This document shows, piece after piece, positions 10,083 to 20,860 of a stretch of DNA of 64,000 nt. The notes below the pieces were generated by a model. It saw nothing but the letters and a program-made list of their open reading frames with translations, made no database searches and was not told the origin of the DNA. Position 1 is the first letter of the stretch, and the number at the start of each line of letters is the position of its first letter. The stretch is taken from NCBI RefSeq assembly GCF_023101765.2, contig NC_064229.1, positions 5,150,001 through 5,214,000 of the forward strand. Direction: 5' to 3'. Both the position numbers and the translations under genes were made by a program. The DNA comes from Spodoptera frugiperda (lineage: Eukaryota > Arthropoda > Insecta > Lepidoptera > Noctuidae).

Positions 10083-10245
10083 GACAAAGTCAAAGCATTT
10101 ATTTCGATTAATTCTTATTAGGCACTTTTGAAACGTCAAATTGAATTCTCCACCAGTGAAGCTAGATGCTCGGTCCAAAGTGTAGATTCAATTGGAGAAG
10201 AACGAGCAAGAAACTCCATCGTTACTCTTTTATTTTGGTACCTTA
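10083..10245 (-). repeat. Retroelement 3'-end fragment
   Basis: 'gtcaaagcatttatttc', 'agtgaagctagatgc' and 'caagaaactccatcgttac' occur in an order shared in part with 57440-57570. This type of fragment is a common lepidopteran non-LTR 3' end in reverse orientation. The assignment is from memory of the family. Confidence 0.5.
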
Positions 10246-10609
10246 TTGAGCAGCTGGCCGATGTTTGAGGAACGCAGTTTCTAGCGTTATTGTTTGTTAA
10301 GAGACAACCTTGGTTATTGTTCCACTAATAGAACAAAATTGTCGCTAGACGTGTTTTAAGGGGAGTGCCTAAATATCAGGGTTTGTTTATCATATTTACA
10401 TTATTAATTTTGTTGTGATGTTCTAAGTGTTGGTGGTTTTAAAAGATAATTAATGTTGATACTGGTTAGTGTGATTACTTAGTTGCAGTTGAAAGTGAAT
10501 TTATTTGTACTTTCTTTAAAAAGCAATTTTTCAAAACGTGTATTTTTATGTCAAAAAATAATACTATGTGTACAAAAAATTGTGTGCAACACCTATAGCA
10601 CGGGCTTGC

Positions 10610-10702
10610 TTCGAACGAAAACGTAACCGTGTGAATGAACCAACCAATCAGAGTGCCGAACACGGTCTCGTTTTGTTCAACATAAAACAAACTCTTACTA
10701 AT
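10610..10702. repeat. Rep-F hairpin repeat
   Basis: Contains 'aaccaaccaatcagag', shared with 50836-50940, and an inverted pair around it ('gaacgaaaacgtaaccgtgt' with 'acacggtctcgttttgttc'). Confidence 0.55.
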
Positions 10703-10726
10703 GGTACAGGAAAAAGTATACGTGAG

Positions 10727-11806
10727 TGACTTACTTGACTTAAGGTCCTATGACCCCTAGATGGGGCAGAGGGCGTCGACAGAGGTCCTCCATCTCGATC
10801 GGTCTTGAGCTTCCCGCTTCACCTCGCTCCACGTCAAGCCGATGCCCGCCGCTTCCGCCACTACAGTACGTCGCCAGGTTTGCCGAGGACGGCCACGCTT
10901 CCTTTTCCCCTGGGGATTCCACTCTAATGCTTGTTTAGGAATGTGGTCGGGGCCTCTTCGGAGAGTATGGCCAATCCATCCCCACTTGCGGCGTTTTATT
11001 TGGCGATCGATAGGACTTTCGTGGCATTTCTCCAACAGGTCTAAGTTGGAGATGGTCTCGGGCCAGTAAATACCGAGAATGCGACGCAAACATCGGTTAA
11101 CGAAGACCTGGATTTGGCGGGAGATGTCCTTCGTTACCTTCCACGTCTCGCACCCGTATAGCAGCACCGATTTGACGTTGGACCCGAAGATCTTAAACTT
11201 GATCCTTCGGGTCAGTTTTCGGGACTGCCAGACCGGTCTCAACTGCGCGAAAGTTGCTCGAGCTTTGGCGATCCGTGAGGCGATGTCCTCCTCACTTCCT
11301 CCAGTTTCCGACACGACGCTCCCGAGGTATGTGAATTTGTGGACGCGCTCCACTGCCTCTGTGCCAATCAGCAACGGTGAATTATTCTTCACGCCAGATC
11401 TTATTTCTTTGGTCTTCCGGGTATTAATTTTGAGCCCTGTTTTTGCTGCCTCCTGTCGCAAATCGTCCAACTTAGCTTGCATGTCGGCATGGGTGTGACT
11501 CAGCAGGCAAAGATCGTCGGCATAGTCCAGGTCTTCTAATGTGTTGGACAGTCCCCATTCTATCCCGCGGCGCCGTTTATCTGTGATGCGAAGCATAATT
11601 CCGTCCAGGACGACCAGAAAAAGCAGAGGTGACAGAAGGCAGCCTTGGCGGACACCTGCGTGCACCGCTATGTCTTCCGAAATGAGACCGTTGTGAGTTA
11701 CTCTACAGGAGTACTTTCTGTAGATACTTTCCAACAGGCGGACAATCTTCGGTGGCACTCCAATTTCTAGAAGACGAGACCAGATGCTTGGCCACTTCAA
11801 CGTGAG
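10727..11806 (-). mobile_element. 5'-truncated non-LTR retrotransposon (RTE-like), reverse transcriptase fragment
   Basis: An open frame of about 350 codons on the minus strand covers reverse transcriptase from the palm onward: AGVRQGCLLSPLLF near residue 60, the catalytic YADD at about 105-108, a TYLGSVVS block, LLYGCETW, and the C-terminal GRPRQTWRRTV and WSEVKREAQDRSRWR blocks. It ends in LCPI before a stop. The endonuclease and the fingers region are missing because the element stops near 11806. Codons further upstream are host DNA. The 3' end carries a short 'aagtcaagtaagtcac' tail. The frame has no stop codon, so the insertion is fairly recent, but truncation leaves it immobile. The clade call is by family memory. 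Confidence 0.85.
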
Positions 11807-11829
11807 TACTGGTGTGAAAAATAAAAAAG

Positions 11830-13095
11830 ACAACAAAATTTGTCATAGGCACACATACATTATTAAATTCTTTCTGTATATTTCTAACCAGTATCAACGC
11901 TAACCACTTCGTGGTTATACAAACCATAAATCAATACTCTAATCCTCAATACATCAACATTATAACCGAACGCTCCTCCAAACAAAAGTTATTGTTAATT
12001 AAAACTATGTACAAAGTTGTTATATAAGATTATCGGTCCCAAAGTCCCAGGTCAAAATAGTTTGGTATTGTGCCCAGAATTGGCCCTAGTTTCCCATTAT
12101 CACTGTTCAATGTCACTTGATGGGAATACAATGAATTTCACTTAAGCAGTGTAATTTGCGACCGTCCCGACCCGATTTGTGTAATCTCGTTCAAACGTTC
12201 GCATTTGATTTTACGTGAAGATAATAGTAAAATTCAGTTATTAGTAAATTATAAATGTCAGACTTGAAAATTCATCTCAAAATTCTATTTAACCATCTGT
12301 AACTAACACAGCTCAAATACTAAGATTATAAGGCGCTAGAATTTCTTTGAACAATCTTGAGCTGAGCTAATAATTGTTAAGATTTCTATGTTTAAAATAA
12401 AACCTGAGATTCATCGTTGCATTTATTCAATGCTTTTGTCGAAGAAAATTCTGTACAAAGAGAAAATCTGCGACGTTTCTTCTTAACGATATTATTTATA
12501 CCTTCTTTATTCAGTCGGAAATCTTGAAGATTGTCCACCATATTGTCTGGAGTGAAATTCATTGTACCTAGTTGACTTTAGAGACGCAAGGTGATATGTT
12601 TATATACGTGTGACAGGGAATGCTACGATTGTTACGAAGTTCAGAAAGGTCAAGTTATATTGGTTCTGCAATCAAACATGGCGTTATCCAATCCCGCGTT
12701 AGCGAGCGAAAAATACCGCTTCGGTCTGCGAAATTTTGTATTATTTCATTGTTTTGGATTTGAATACATTTTAAGTTAGTTTTCATTAAATATTATCATA
12801 TCATTATATTTCTAAGAGGCTTTTTTATCTCAATAACTCACCGATTCATGTCTAAATCTTAAGAGATTACCTATTCTTGTGATTTGTAACGTTGATGCCT
12901 TAGTTATGTCTATTCCTAAATGTTTAATTATGTAAAATGTTTATATAAGACGCTGTACATTGTTATTAAGCTAATTAAAATAACAATAAAGACTGTCACA
13001 TATTGATAACATTTTGTTTTATTACATTTAGCAAATCGATTATAAATTTTCCACTCGATAACATGAAATTAAAGTTTTCTGACTTTATAAACACT
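11830..13095. other. AT-rich intergenic DNA
   Basis: No gene, repeat or structure that I can support. Small open frames here lack splice or domain support. Confidence 0.6.
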
Positions 13096-13099
13096 TGAT

Positions 13100-13326
13100 T
13101 GCACGGTTGGCACGTTGGCTGTGCAACTGGCTACGGCTCCCGCGCAACGATGGTTTCAATTCCTGCACGAAGCAACTCTTTGTATGATCCACTAATGTGG
13201 TTTCGGGTTTGAGTATGATATGAATACATGAACTTATATGATTGTAAACGCACCCGCAATACAGAAGAAAATCTTTGTGGGGCAACGTTTTAAAACAAAA
13301 CAAAACAAAAAGAAAAAAACAAACAA
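13100..13326 (+). repeat. SINE-A copy
   Basis: Begins 'gcacggttggcacgttgg' (box A-like). A box B-like 'ggtttcaattcc' follows, then the shared body ('caactctttgtatgatcc', 'gtaaacgcaccc', 'ggggcaacgttt') and an A-rich tail. The family is tRNA-derived; box B is degraded. Confidence 0.75.
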
Positions 13327-14400
13327 TTCTTAGTAAAGTTTCAAAGAAGAAAAGCAAACATGTTTATTGAATAAACCATTAATATTTATCATTTCTTCGA
13401 CATCAAATACAATTTGCAGTTATTTATTCTGGTAATCTCGTTGAGTCGTGATAACAAGCTTCATGCATATTAATGAGAAGTACATTTCTGCTTACCTATT
13501 TATGCTTAACTAAGGCGAGGTAAACAAAAATACCTGGAGCACTTAGTATTAGATGTACTAAGATCATTTTATAGTAATAAACATACACGAAAGCAACCTT
13601 TGTTAAGTGGACGAAATCACGAAAGCTAATCACAATTTTTAATATATTATGTATTGCAACTGAACTCAAGAACAAAGACTTCAATGAACTCAAGAACTAT
13701 AAAATACGGCTTACCACGTGAATATCTCAAAAACAGGAGATTACCTCGCCCAAAGCGTGAAAAGTAATTGGATGCCTCCTTCAAAAAAAGCTTAACAATG
13801 ACGTGATTTTCGTTACCCCTTGGAATGTACTATTGATAAAAATTAAATGTGAAACTAATTATTTTCAAGGAAACTTAAGCTTAGGACTCGCCCGACTGGA
13901 AACCTTGCAATATCTTAAAAATTATGTTCCAGTTCTAAAATGAATCATTTTCGTGGCCCACCTAGACGTACACACCATTTGAAGGACAGGGTCGGACCTT
14001 TGAGTTTAAGGTTCACATCCTTCCTGTGTAAGTCTAGGAAATTAACGAAATAGTAAAGAAATAAACCTCTGTAAGTATCGATTCTCCCGAAGTAATTTGG
14101 TTTTCTAGAAACATTGGAAAATTTTCGCCCCAAAATTCTTAATATATTGAGTAGACATTCCGGATTACCTGCGTCCTCGCTGAGAACGCGAAGTGACATG
14201 TGCGCTCATTAGTTCGTTAGACAGCGTGACACGATATTAGGCAGCGAACGTGATCGGTATGCAAATTACACAGCATGTTGTTTACTTTGCTCTTACGCAA
14301 ATAATATGTAGGCGTTAATAATATTTATATGGAATTGTTGGTGTTATTATTTTCATGTGCTGTTATACTTTGCCCCTAGCAGTATATTTGTAATGGGGGT
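13327..14400. other. Intergenic DNA without recognised genes
   Basis: AT-rich. Nothing supported beyond scattered chance open frames. Confidence 0.5.
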
Positions 14401-14403
14401 TTA

Positions 14404-15372
14404 GGGGAAAGTGGGGGAAACACGAACACCTAAGGGAAAATATAAATAAAACAGTGGAATCAAATCACGAGTTTCTTTAATTATTAAAATAAACTTTACT
14501 TATCTGCTAACGTATTGGACTTTCAACATCATTATTTTTTTTAATAAAATTAACAAAATGACCGAAAAACAAAACCCTTAGTGTTCGGTTCAACCCAACT
14601 GATGTCGGGTAAAGCCGAACACCAAGTGGGGTAATGCACGTACTAACATTACTAAGGTAAATTGTAGTTTTTGGAACACAAGTATTTCCCGATCTGACAA
14701 TGCTGAGTTTCTTGGTTTGAACATCGACTATAGCCTTTTTGAGATCCTCTGAACTGTATTTAGTTTCAGTTTTTCTTTTATAATTACGGGGCAGCTGAAA
14801 CAATTTATTTGATGTGTTAGCATTATCAAAATCACCCGACAACATAATTTATGCCACAAAGAAGTCAACATAGACTGGAAAACACTTACCCTGTTTGCCA
14901 GTGGCTAGTTGGAAAAAAGATATGAACAGGGAACTAACAAAAAAAGGAGAAAGGAGTAATGCCGAACGTTCGAGATTACCCGACATGCAGCGTTCGCCTT
15001 TACCCCACCGGGTCGAAAAAAATAAAATGGAAAAAATATTTTAAGTTATAAAACTTTTACCAAATGCGTCACTGTCATTTGAATGGTTTAGTATGTAAGT
15101 TTCCCACTATGTAAAGTGTTAAATAACTATTCTCAATAGAAATAAAGCTACACCAAGTTCAATTTATCAAAAAATTACATCGAAAACATTGAAAATATTA
15201 AAATTGACATACCTTGAAAAGTACGTGCGTCCGCGTCTTTCGTGTCGTTGACTGGTGCTGGTGGTGGCGTGATCTTTGAGTTACCGGCGAGTGATATACG
15301 GCTATATCTTTCTAACATATTAAAACTATTGGGTTCGGGTTTATCCCGCGTTCGCGTTTACCCCACTTTCCC
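14404..15372 (-). mobile_element. TA-flanked pogo-like non-autonomous DNA element
   Basis: The inverted ends are ggggaaagtggggg at the left and ccccactttccc at the right, extending to 'cacgaac' and 'gttcgcg', with TA at 14402-14403 and 15373-15374. Internal motifs repeat the ends ('gggtaaagccgaac', 'gccgaacgttcgagattacc', 'cctttaccccacc'). On the minus strand, 14507-14845 encodes a segment resembling a psq-type helix-turn-helix. TA duplication plus psq domain points to the pogo branch of Tc1/mariner. Confidence 0.7.
14507..14845 (-). pseudogene. Remnant of a pogo-type transposase: psq DNA-binding domain
   Basis: A 112-codon frame inside the element at 14404-15372. Residues of about 18-67 read LPRNYKRKT, YSSEDLKKAIVDVQ and then VPKTTIYLS. 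This is the pattern of psq/CENP-B-like N-terminal helix-turn-helix domains (basic RxYKRK, acidic-amphipathic helix, VPKxTIY). The catalytic DDE region is absent and the sequence after residue 70 does not look like transposase. It is thus a captured or decayed fragment. Confidence 0.6.
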
Positions 15373-15378
15373 TAATAG

Positions 15379-15735
15379 CTTTTTTTTTAAGGTGTAAATC
15401 ACATCTCCCGCCTTGGACAAGGCGAGAGGGAGTGTCCAGACTCTTACTGACTATAAACCACCCCATTCCTACCCCTGTTTTTCGAGTTGTAGCCCTGTTA
15501 AACCGCTAGTCAGTCCGCAGCTCCGGGTCGGCATCAGCCTTACTGGTGGTCACCCCTTCAGTGGTGGTCTGATGGCGCTCGATGTGTGTTGGTCAGAACG
15601 CGATGCGCCACACGCGGGTTTTGATTGGGTGGCTAGCTACCCTTGCTCGCCGTCCGCAGACCCGCATTCTTTAGCTTGGCCGGGACCGCTTGGTGATATC
15701 GCAAGATTTTCAAGCACTATAAAACCAGATCAGAT
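15379..15735 (-). repeat. Retro-C copy with a longer 5' segment, minus strand
   Basis: 15379-15530 is Retro-C in reverse (T-rich end, 'actcttactgactata', 'cagtccgcagctccgg'). From 15531 it continues into a GC-rich segment ('agtggtggtctgatggcgct', 'gctcgccgtccgcagaccc') also partly present at 30226-30317 and 32240-32375. This suggests Retro-C is the 3' part of a longer retroelement. Confidence 0.65.
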
Positions 15736-16424
15736 TTAAGGTAACCTAACCTGTCCACTATCACGACGAGTAGGTCAGCAAGATTATAATGTCTGATATT
15801 TTATAAATAGGCCCATTTCAGATCAAAGTCACTACAACCATGTCATTTTACTAGCAAAAATACCCATTCTTTATAGGGGCTTAAAATATTATAAAGAATA
15901 TCGATGTGTCCGAATCTATTGGTTTAAACACAAAGCAAAAATAACATCAATTATTATACCCAAACCGGCGTTGTAGGCGTAATATCAATTTCGAGCAATT
16001 TCCCCCATTTCGAGCGTCTTACTCTCGACCCAATTTAGATTATGGGCCAATAATATCGCAGTTCTCTCGGACGATTAAGGAAAGTGATTACAATGAAACA
16101 CTGTTATATTTTACTCAAATAGTTTTATTACTGTCAATATAGTTTGTACTTCTAGATTTTCGTTGTGTATTAGGTAATAGGATGTTGTACTGAATTTTTT
16201 TATTTATGAAGATAATAATAATTCAGATATAATGACTATCATGAGATAGCGACTAGTTTAATTGAAATTAAAGATTTATCCACGTGGGTTTATTTATTAT
16301 GAGCCCTGTGTGACAGGAACTTAGTTGTTTCACCCACTCTGCTCGGCTACTATTGTTCATAGCGTGACGTTTTATAGCTTTCTTCGATAAATGGACTTTT
16401 CAATACAAAAATAATTATTCAATT
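15736..16424. other. Intergenic DNA
   Basis: AT-rich, with no recognised feature. Confidence 0.5.
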
Positions 16425-16487
16425 CGGATCAGTAGTTTTGCAGCTTAGCGCGTTCAAACAAACAAACTCTTCAGCTTTATATACTAG
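16425..16487 (+). repeat. Retroelement or Helitron 3'-end fragment
   Basis: 'ggatcagtagttttgcagc' followed by 'cgcgttcaaacaaacaaact' is a common lepidopteran repeat end. The family is recognised from memory only. Confidence 0.4.
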
Positions 16488-16489
16488 TA

Positions 16490-16880
16490 TATACAACGTG
16501 TAACAAAATACCCATATACATCAAGAAGCGCTGATGAATACAGGTTGAATAGAGTCTCTACACGAAGTTTCAGCTGAAAATACGATTTAAAAAATTTTTG
16601 TACCAAATACTTGGTATCGCATGTTTCTTCATTTTAAATCATACAAACATGTCACAACACTACAGGGATCACTCGCTAATATTACGAAACATTTCTTCTG
16701 TCAATCTGATCGCCTAGTACCTGTCTACCTAATTTTGAATCACGCGGCGGCGCGATTTGAAAAATTCATAACTTGGTACCATGAAAACATGAGTTTAAAA
16801 ACCCTTCCCGTATCGTTTGTTATGTTATCTAGAAGCCGTGCAATTGATATGTATACCCCTTTTTGTTACACGTTGTATAT
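16490..16880. mobile_element. Miniature inverted-repeat element next to the glycosyltransferase 3' end
   Basis: 'tacaacgtgtaacaaaa' at the left is matched by 'ttttgttacacgttgta' at the right, with TATA flanks on both sides. It is about 390 bp long and ends 88 bp before the UGT stop codon. An open frame that starts inside it (16621-17004) is incidental. Confidence 0.65.
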
Positions 16881-16927
16881 AAATGTTTCAGAAATATTGG
16901 AAAGCCTTTTTACTTGGAAAATCTCTT

Positions 16928-16933
16928 TTTATT
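16928..16933 (-). terminator. Poly(A) signal of the UDP-glycosyltransferase
   Basis: AATAAA on the minus strand, 35 nt after the stop codon at 16968-16970. Confidence 0.6.
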
Positions 16934-16967
16934 TCTCTTTTCTCTTAACGCAGTCTTGCAACCAACT

Positions 16968-17229
16968 TTACTGCATTTTTTTAAACATCTCTTTCAGCAG
17001 GTAGCTCAACAATTTATATAAAAGAAAAACTTTAACACAAAATATAGTAGAAACAATAAGTAACAGTTCAATTTCTAAGTACTGGTACCAAGAGACAAGT
17101 CGCGAAGGAGACTCGAGCATTACTGATGAGTGACGTAGTACGTATTCTATGGCGTCTGCCGCGCGAGCCGGCGCGGGCGCTGGTGCGTCAAATATGGCGG
17201 TGCGCAGGCGATGCATGTTGGTGCGGTAG
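16968..17229 (-). CDS. UGT exon 4: C-terminus with membrane anchor
   Basis: Acceptor ctttcag|C at 17229. It encodes SYRTNMHRLRTAIFD, then DAIEYVLRHSS, WYQYLEIELLLIVSTIF and a 20-residue hydrophobic helix with a KEMFKKMQ tail. TAA at 16970-16968. Confidence 0.92.
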
Positions 17230-19629
17230 CTGAAAGGAAACATTTATTGATGATTAGTTTGTTTCGGGTTTTAATGATGTCTTCAATGGTATGGGCTGAA
17301 GAAACCGTATTTGTAAGTAAAAATTTATACAAGGTATTTTTTTACTAAAAATCACGGTTTTTTTCACGTACTCTCCATTAATGGAGAAGAGAGCTTTGCT
17401 AGTTTCGAGTAACAGGGGGAACTTTTCATTACGAGTTATTATTAAAAAAACTATCAGACTCAAGGAGCTGAAGAAACAGTACTTGATCCTCATGTCAGTT
17501 TATAAATTAAAAACTTATAAGTAGGTGTTCTTTAGCTTAACTATAGGTTTCTTTCATCAAAACTAGTTCAGCAGTACAGTTAGTAATACGGACTTAAGTA
17601 ACCAGTTTCTAAATATTTATTTACTTACCTTTCATTTTTCATAGAAAGCTCAATAATGTTCCTCAGCTCTTCATCCCCTATCGTCTCCAAGTCTACAGTG
17701 GCGCCAACTTTGTGATGTGCCAATAGCTCAGCGTTCCGCCACTGGTCTCCAGTCAGCGGTAGACCGAGGACAGGTACCGCTGCTGCTATAGCCTCGTCGA
17801 TAGACTGCTGGCCACACTGACTTAAAAACAGTTTGACATTTGGGTGATCTGAAAAAAAGAGAATGATTTTAAAGGCTGATCTTACGTTTTGGAACCCTCG
17901 GCAAGTCGTCGTCTCGTCCTACAAAGTTTGGCAACTCCTCTGGGTGTTTCAGGTGTCTATGTCTATGGGCGGCGTCGATTGCTTACCATCAAGTTATCAG
18001 TATACTCGTTTGCCGGCCCATGCCATACAAAAGGCGGATAACACTTTTATTTTATCGAATTACACAATAGCCATGTGATAAAACACTGTCTTACTAAAAC
18101 AGTTCGATTTAAGTAATTAATGTGCATTGAGCACTGAAGATGGCTATAATTTCTTACTAATCTGTAGCTTAGCTTCAATTATAGTATCAAAAACAGAAAA
18201 TTTCACGGTGTAGAATTAACTAATTAAAACTTAAAATGTTCATCAACACTTGGAACTCACTTAACAATGCTGCCTGAGGGAACCATTTCCCAAGTCTGAC
18301 GTTGTATGGCAAATCTTTAAGGACTTCATCCCATTTCCAAAGCACTGAGCAGGGTAGTTTGCTGAATGCTCTAATCAGCTTGTGTTTAAGATGCTCTGGT
18401 ACCATCGAGGGTCGAACGTTGGTGCCTTGGCTGACATAGACCACACCAGCCGTTGATAAATCCAAGATCTCTTCCATTTGCTAGAGGAACCGAAATAAAA
18501 AGTATTGTAATGAGTTTTTTTTGGTAGATATCTTCCAAATCTTGTCTACAAAACCATCTACAAAACTTATATTGTCTTCTATTATAGGGCAAAAAGGGTA
18601 ATGTTGTCTTTTAGGAGTTATATTGCCTATAACGGGACACTGGTCCTTCGCGATATGAGCAGCAACATAGGCATCTCAAACAAAATCTTCTGTGAATACT
18701 AAGACAACATCACCAGTCTGTGATAGTTAGAACAGACAATGGGCCTTCTCCAAAAATATATTACAAATATAAATAATATCGATAATCACATATTAATAAC
18801 TTACTGGACTCAAATGCATCGATTTATTCCTATCTTGCAGATGAGTAGCTCCTAGATGTACCACATTCTTAGGCACTGGACGAGCCCCTTGCCAAGCTGG
18901 ATGAATATTCAACACAAGTAACTCTATTTTCTTCATCTGCTCTCTTAACGGAGGCACATCACCAAACAGTTTCTTCGCTAAAGCATCTTCTTCTATTTCA
19001 AGTTCTTTGAGCATAGAGTCCAATTTCCAATACTCGTTCACCGCCAAAATCTTCTGCCAAAAGTTCTCATTCCATACATCACGTTGTAAGCTTGTTGGAT
19101 ACAGCAAAGGGTGCATGGGTCCACCTATGTTCTGGTATTCATTGAATAATGAACCTAGAGAGCTGACAGAAATTACAGGTACATCGTAAACGTAAGTCCA
19201 GAAGAGAGTCGGTCGGATCCAGGTCTCTAACAGAAGAAGATCGAAGGTCTCATTGTTGTGGATAAAGGATTTAATTTCTTCCGATTCAAATTGCTTTTCT
19301 ACCACCTTAGTAGCAATTCTTAGAATATTTTTAAAGTCTTCATTGATGTAACTGTCTTTAGTAGAGATGTTCCGATCGTATCTCTTGTCCCAAACTTCAT
19401 TTGTCACGTTGGAGACATCGATTTCTGTCAGATTTTCTGGTGAATCGCCTTTTGGGTATTCTGGTAGAGGAGTGATGAGGACGATGTCGTGGCCTCTTTG
19501 AAGTAGCTCATGTATGATCGATCTATGAGCACTCTGGTGGCTTATAAGCGGTGTTGGAAACACTGCTAGTATTCTTGAAGATTCTATTTGTATTAGAAGC
19601 GAGATAGTTATGAAGATTGTTAGAAACAT
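16968..19629 (-). CDS. UDP-glycosyltransferase (UGT), complete four-exon gene
   Basis: Exons on the minus strand: 19629..18805, 18480..18261, 17848..17629, 17229..16968, giving 1527 nt or 508 codons plus stop, the usual size for insect UGTs. UGTs transfer sugar, usually glucose in insects, from a UDP-sugar to small lipophilic acceptors such as plant toxins, pigments or hormones, in the ER lumen. An N-terminal signal peptide of about 17 residues precedes RILAVFP; SHQ at 30-32 supplies the likely catalytic His. The donor-binding signature runs WFPQAALL, NHPNVKLF, LSQCGQQSIDEAI and ends LTGDQ. A C-terminal helix follows WYQYLEIELLL, and a short lysine-rich tail (KEMFKKMQ) resembles ER-retention tails. 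All introns are GT-AG and the phases agree. The UGT family number cannot be assigned by eye. Confidence 0.93.
17629..17848 (-). CDS. UGT exon 3: core of the donor-binding signature
   Basis: Acceptor ttttcag|AT at 17848 and donor AG|GTAAGT at 17629. It encodes NHPNVKLFLSQCGQQSIDEA and then VPVLGLPLTGDQW. The pattern still fits the PROSITE UGT signature as I remember it, although the usual HGG is QCG here. Confidence 0.92.
17975..18035 (-). repeat. Rep-R fragment in UGT intron
   Basis: 'cgattgcttaccatcaag', 'ctcgtttgccggc' and 'atgccatacaaaa' are the reverse complement of the Rep-R start. Confidence 0.6.
18261..18480 (-). CDS. UGT exon 2: start of the UDP-sugar-binding domain
   Basis: Acceptor cctctag|CAA at 18480. 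It encodes GVVYVSQGTNVRPSM (the usual GviYfSlGSn block), then VLWKWDE and the start of the signature, WFPQAALL. Donor A|GTGAGT at 18261, phase 1. Confidence 0.92.
18805..19629 (-). CDS. UGT exon 1: signal peptide and acceptor-binding domain
   Basis: Starts at ATG 19629-19627 with a hydrophobic signal (FLTIFITISLLIQIESS). Donor CCA|GTAAGT at 18805/18804, phase 0; 275 residues. It holds the variable acceptor-binding domain, putative N-glycosylation sites (NLTE, NVTN, NIST) and FDLLLLETW, corresponding to the usual fDlvi.E block. Confidence 0.92.
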
Positions 19630-19935
19630 TGTTTTTGTTTTATATATTTTTCTATAGCTCTTAATTCTTTCACTTTCTGAATAAAACTGCGTTCATCTTT
19701 AAGGTGGATGTTGATAGTTAGGTACTGAGAAAAGTAAATATTGATTAAGTATATACTGTTTTTGTTATCACAAGTGGATGAATGTAACATTTGCATATAT
19801 CTAGTGTCATTGCATGTGTAGGTGAAAGGTTAATGGCCATGTGGTTCTATACCTTTTATTTTTAAATACCTACGTTTTTATAGGTAATTTATATAGACAC
19901 AATAAAAATAGAGGAATAAAATGAATATAATAAAT
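19630..19935. other. Upstream region of the UGT gene
   Basis: AT-rich. An 'atatataaaa' on the minus strand lies about 20 bp before the ATG, too close for a core promoter unless the 5' UTR starts elsewhere. No promoter call is made. Confidence 0.4.
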
Positions 19936-19940
19936 AATGA

Positions 19941-20045
19941 CCGCACGGTTGGGCAAGCGACTGGCGTGCCACATGTAGCGTGTTCGATTCCCGCACGAAG
20001 CAACACTTTCTGTGATCGACAAATTGCTGTTTCGCGGGTTTGTGC
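19941..20045 (+). repeat. SINE-A copy, 3'-shortened
   Basis: 'ccgcacggttgggcaagcga', box B-like 'tgttcgattcccgcacg', 'gcaacactttctgtgatc' and 'attgctgtttcgcggg', as in the copy at 35937. Confidence 0.7.
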
Positions 20046-20074
20046 ACAAATGCTTTTTTATTTTAAGTTGAATA

Positions 20075-20860
20075 CTAATACTTATCTATACATATAATAA
20101 AATCGTAGAAAAGTGCTGTCTGTACATTGAAAATAAAAATAAAAAAAATAGCAGGGGTTATTGTTATGTCGATGTCGAACCCAAAAATGTAATTAACTTT
20201 TTTTTGTCTGTTTGTCTGTTTGTCTGTTTGTCTGTTTGTCTGTTTGTCTGTTTGTCTGTTTGTCTGTTTGTCTGTTCGTCTGTGCGCGCTAATCTCAGAA
20301 ACGGCTGATCCGAGTTGGATGCGGTTTTCACGAATATATTGTGGGATGCTTAAATTTACATTTAGTGTTTGTTTCATGTCAATCGGTTCATAAATAAAAA
20401 AGTTATGTCAAATTAAAGAATCACGTCGAACATTCTATGCTTATACCATTAATCTCCGCAACTATTTGACGGATTTGGTTGAAATTTGGTACAGATATAG
20501 TTTAGAACCTTAGAAAGGACATAGATATATTTTTATTTCAAAAATCAAAAAATAAAAATAAGAAATAAATTATTTATAAATAATTCTATGTCGATCGTTA
20601 CACGACTTCGGTTCATGTTATTGTTTTAATTTATCGAAAAAAAGTAAATAAATAGTAAAAAGGTATGAAAAAAATAATATCAATATAATTAAACTTTTAG
20701 TACAAAGAAAATGCTCTAACGGAGTATAGATAATTCTATGTCGATCGTTACACGACTTCGGTTCATGTTATTGTTTTAATTCATGTTTTTGACATATTAT
20801 TTGGTGGAAGGCGTAACATAATAGAAAACTTCTTCATGTTTGTTTGTGAAACAAGCGCGC
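20075..20860. repeat. Interspersed repeat with an 8 bp microsatellite and a 52 bp direct repeat
   Basis: 20206-20269 is eight perfect copies of GTCTGTTT. It is followed by conserved-looking text ('cagaaacggctgatccgag', 'caatcggttcataaat'). A 52 bp segment starting 'ataattctatgtcgatcg' is identical at 20580-20631 and 20730-20781. The layout resembles a lepidopteran Helitron or retroelement tail but I cannot place the superfamily. Confidence 0.6.

Noticed and set aside
10757..11836. Host gene reading for the 359-codon frame
   Set aside because: YADD and the LINE C-terminal blocks show reverse transcriptase. The first dozen codons are flanking DNA and not part of the element.
16621..17004. 127-codon open frame, plus strand
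   Set aside because: It lies mostly inside a miniature inverted-repeat element and then overlaps the UGT last exon on the other strand. No domain is visible.
20075..20377. 100-codon frame with QTDKQTNR repeats, minus strand
   Set aside because: The repeats are only the translation of the GTCTGTTT microsatellite.
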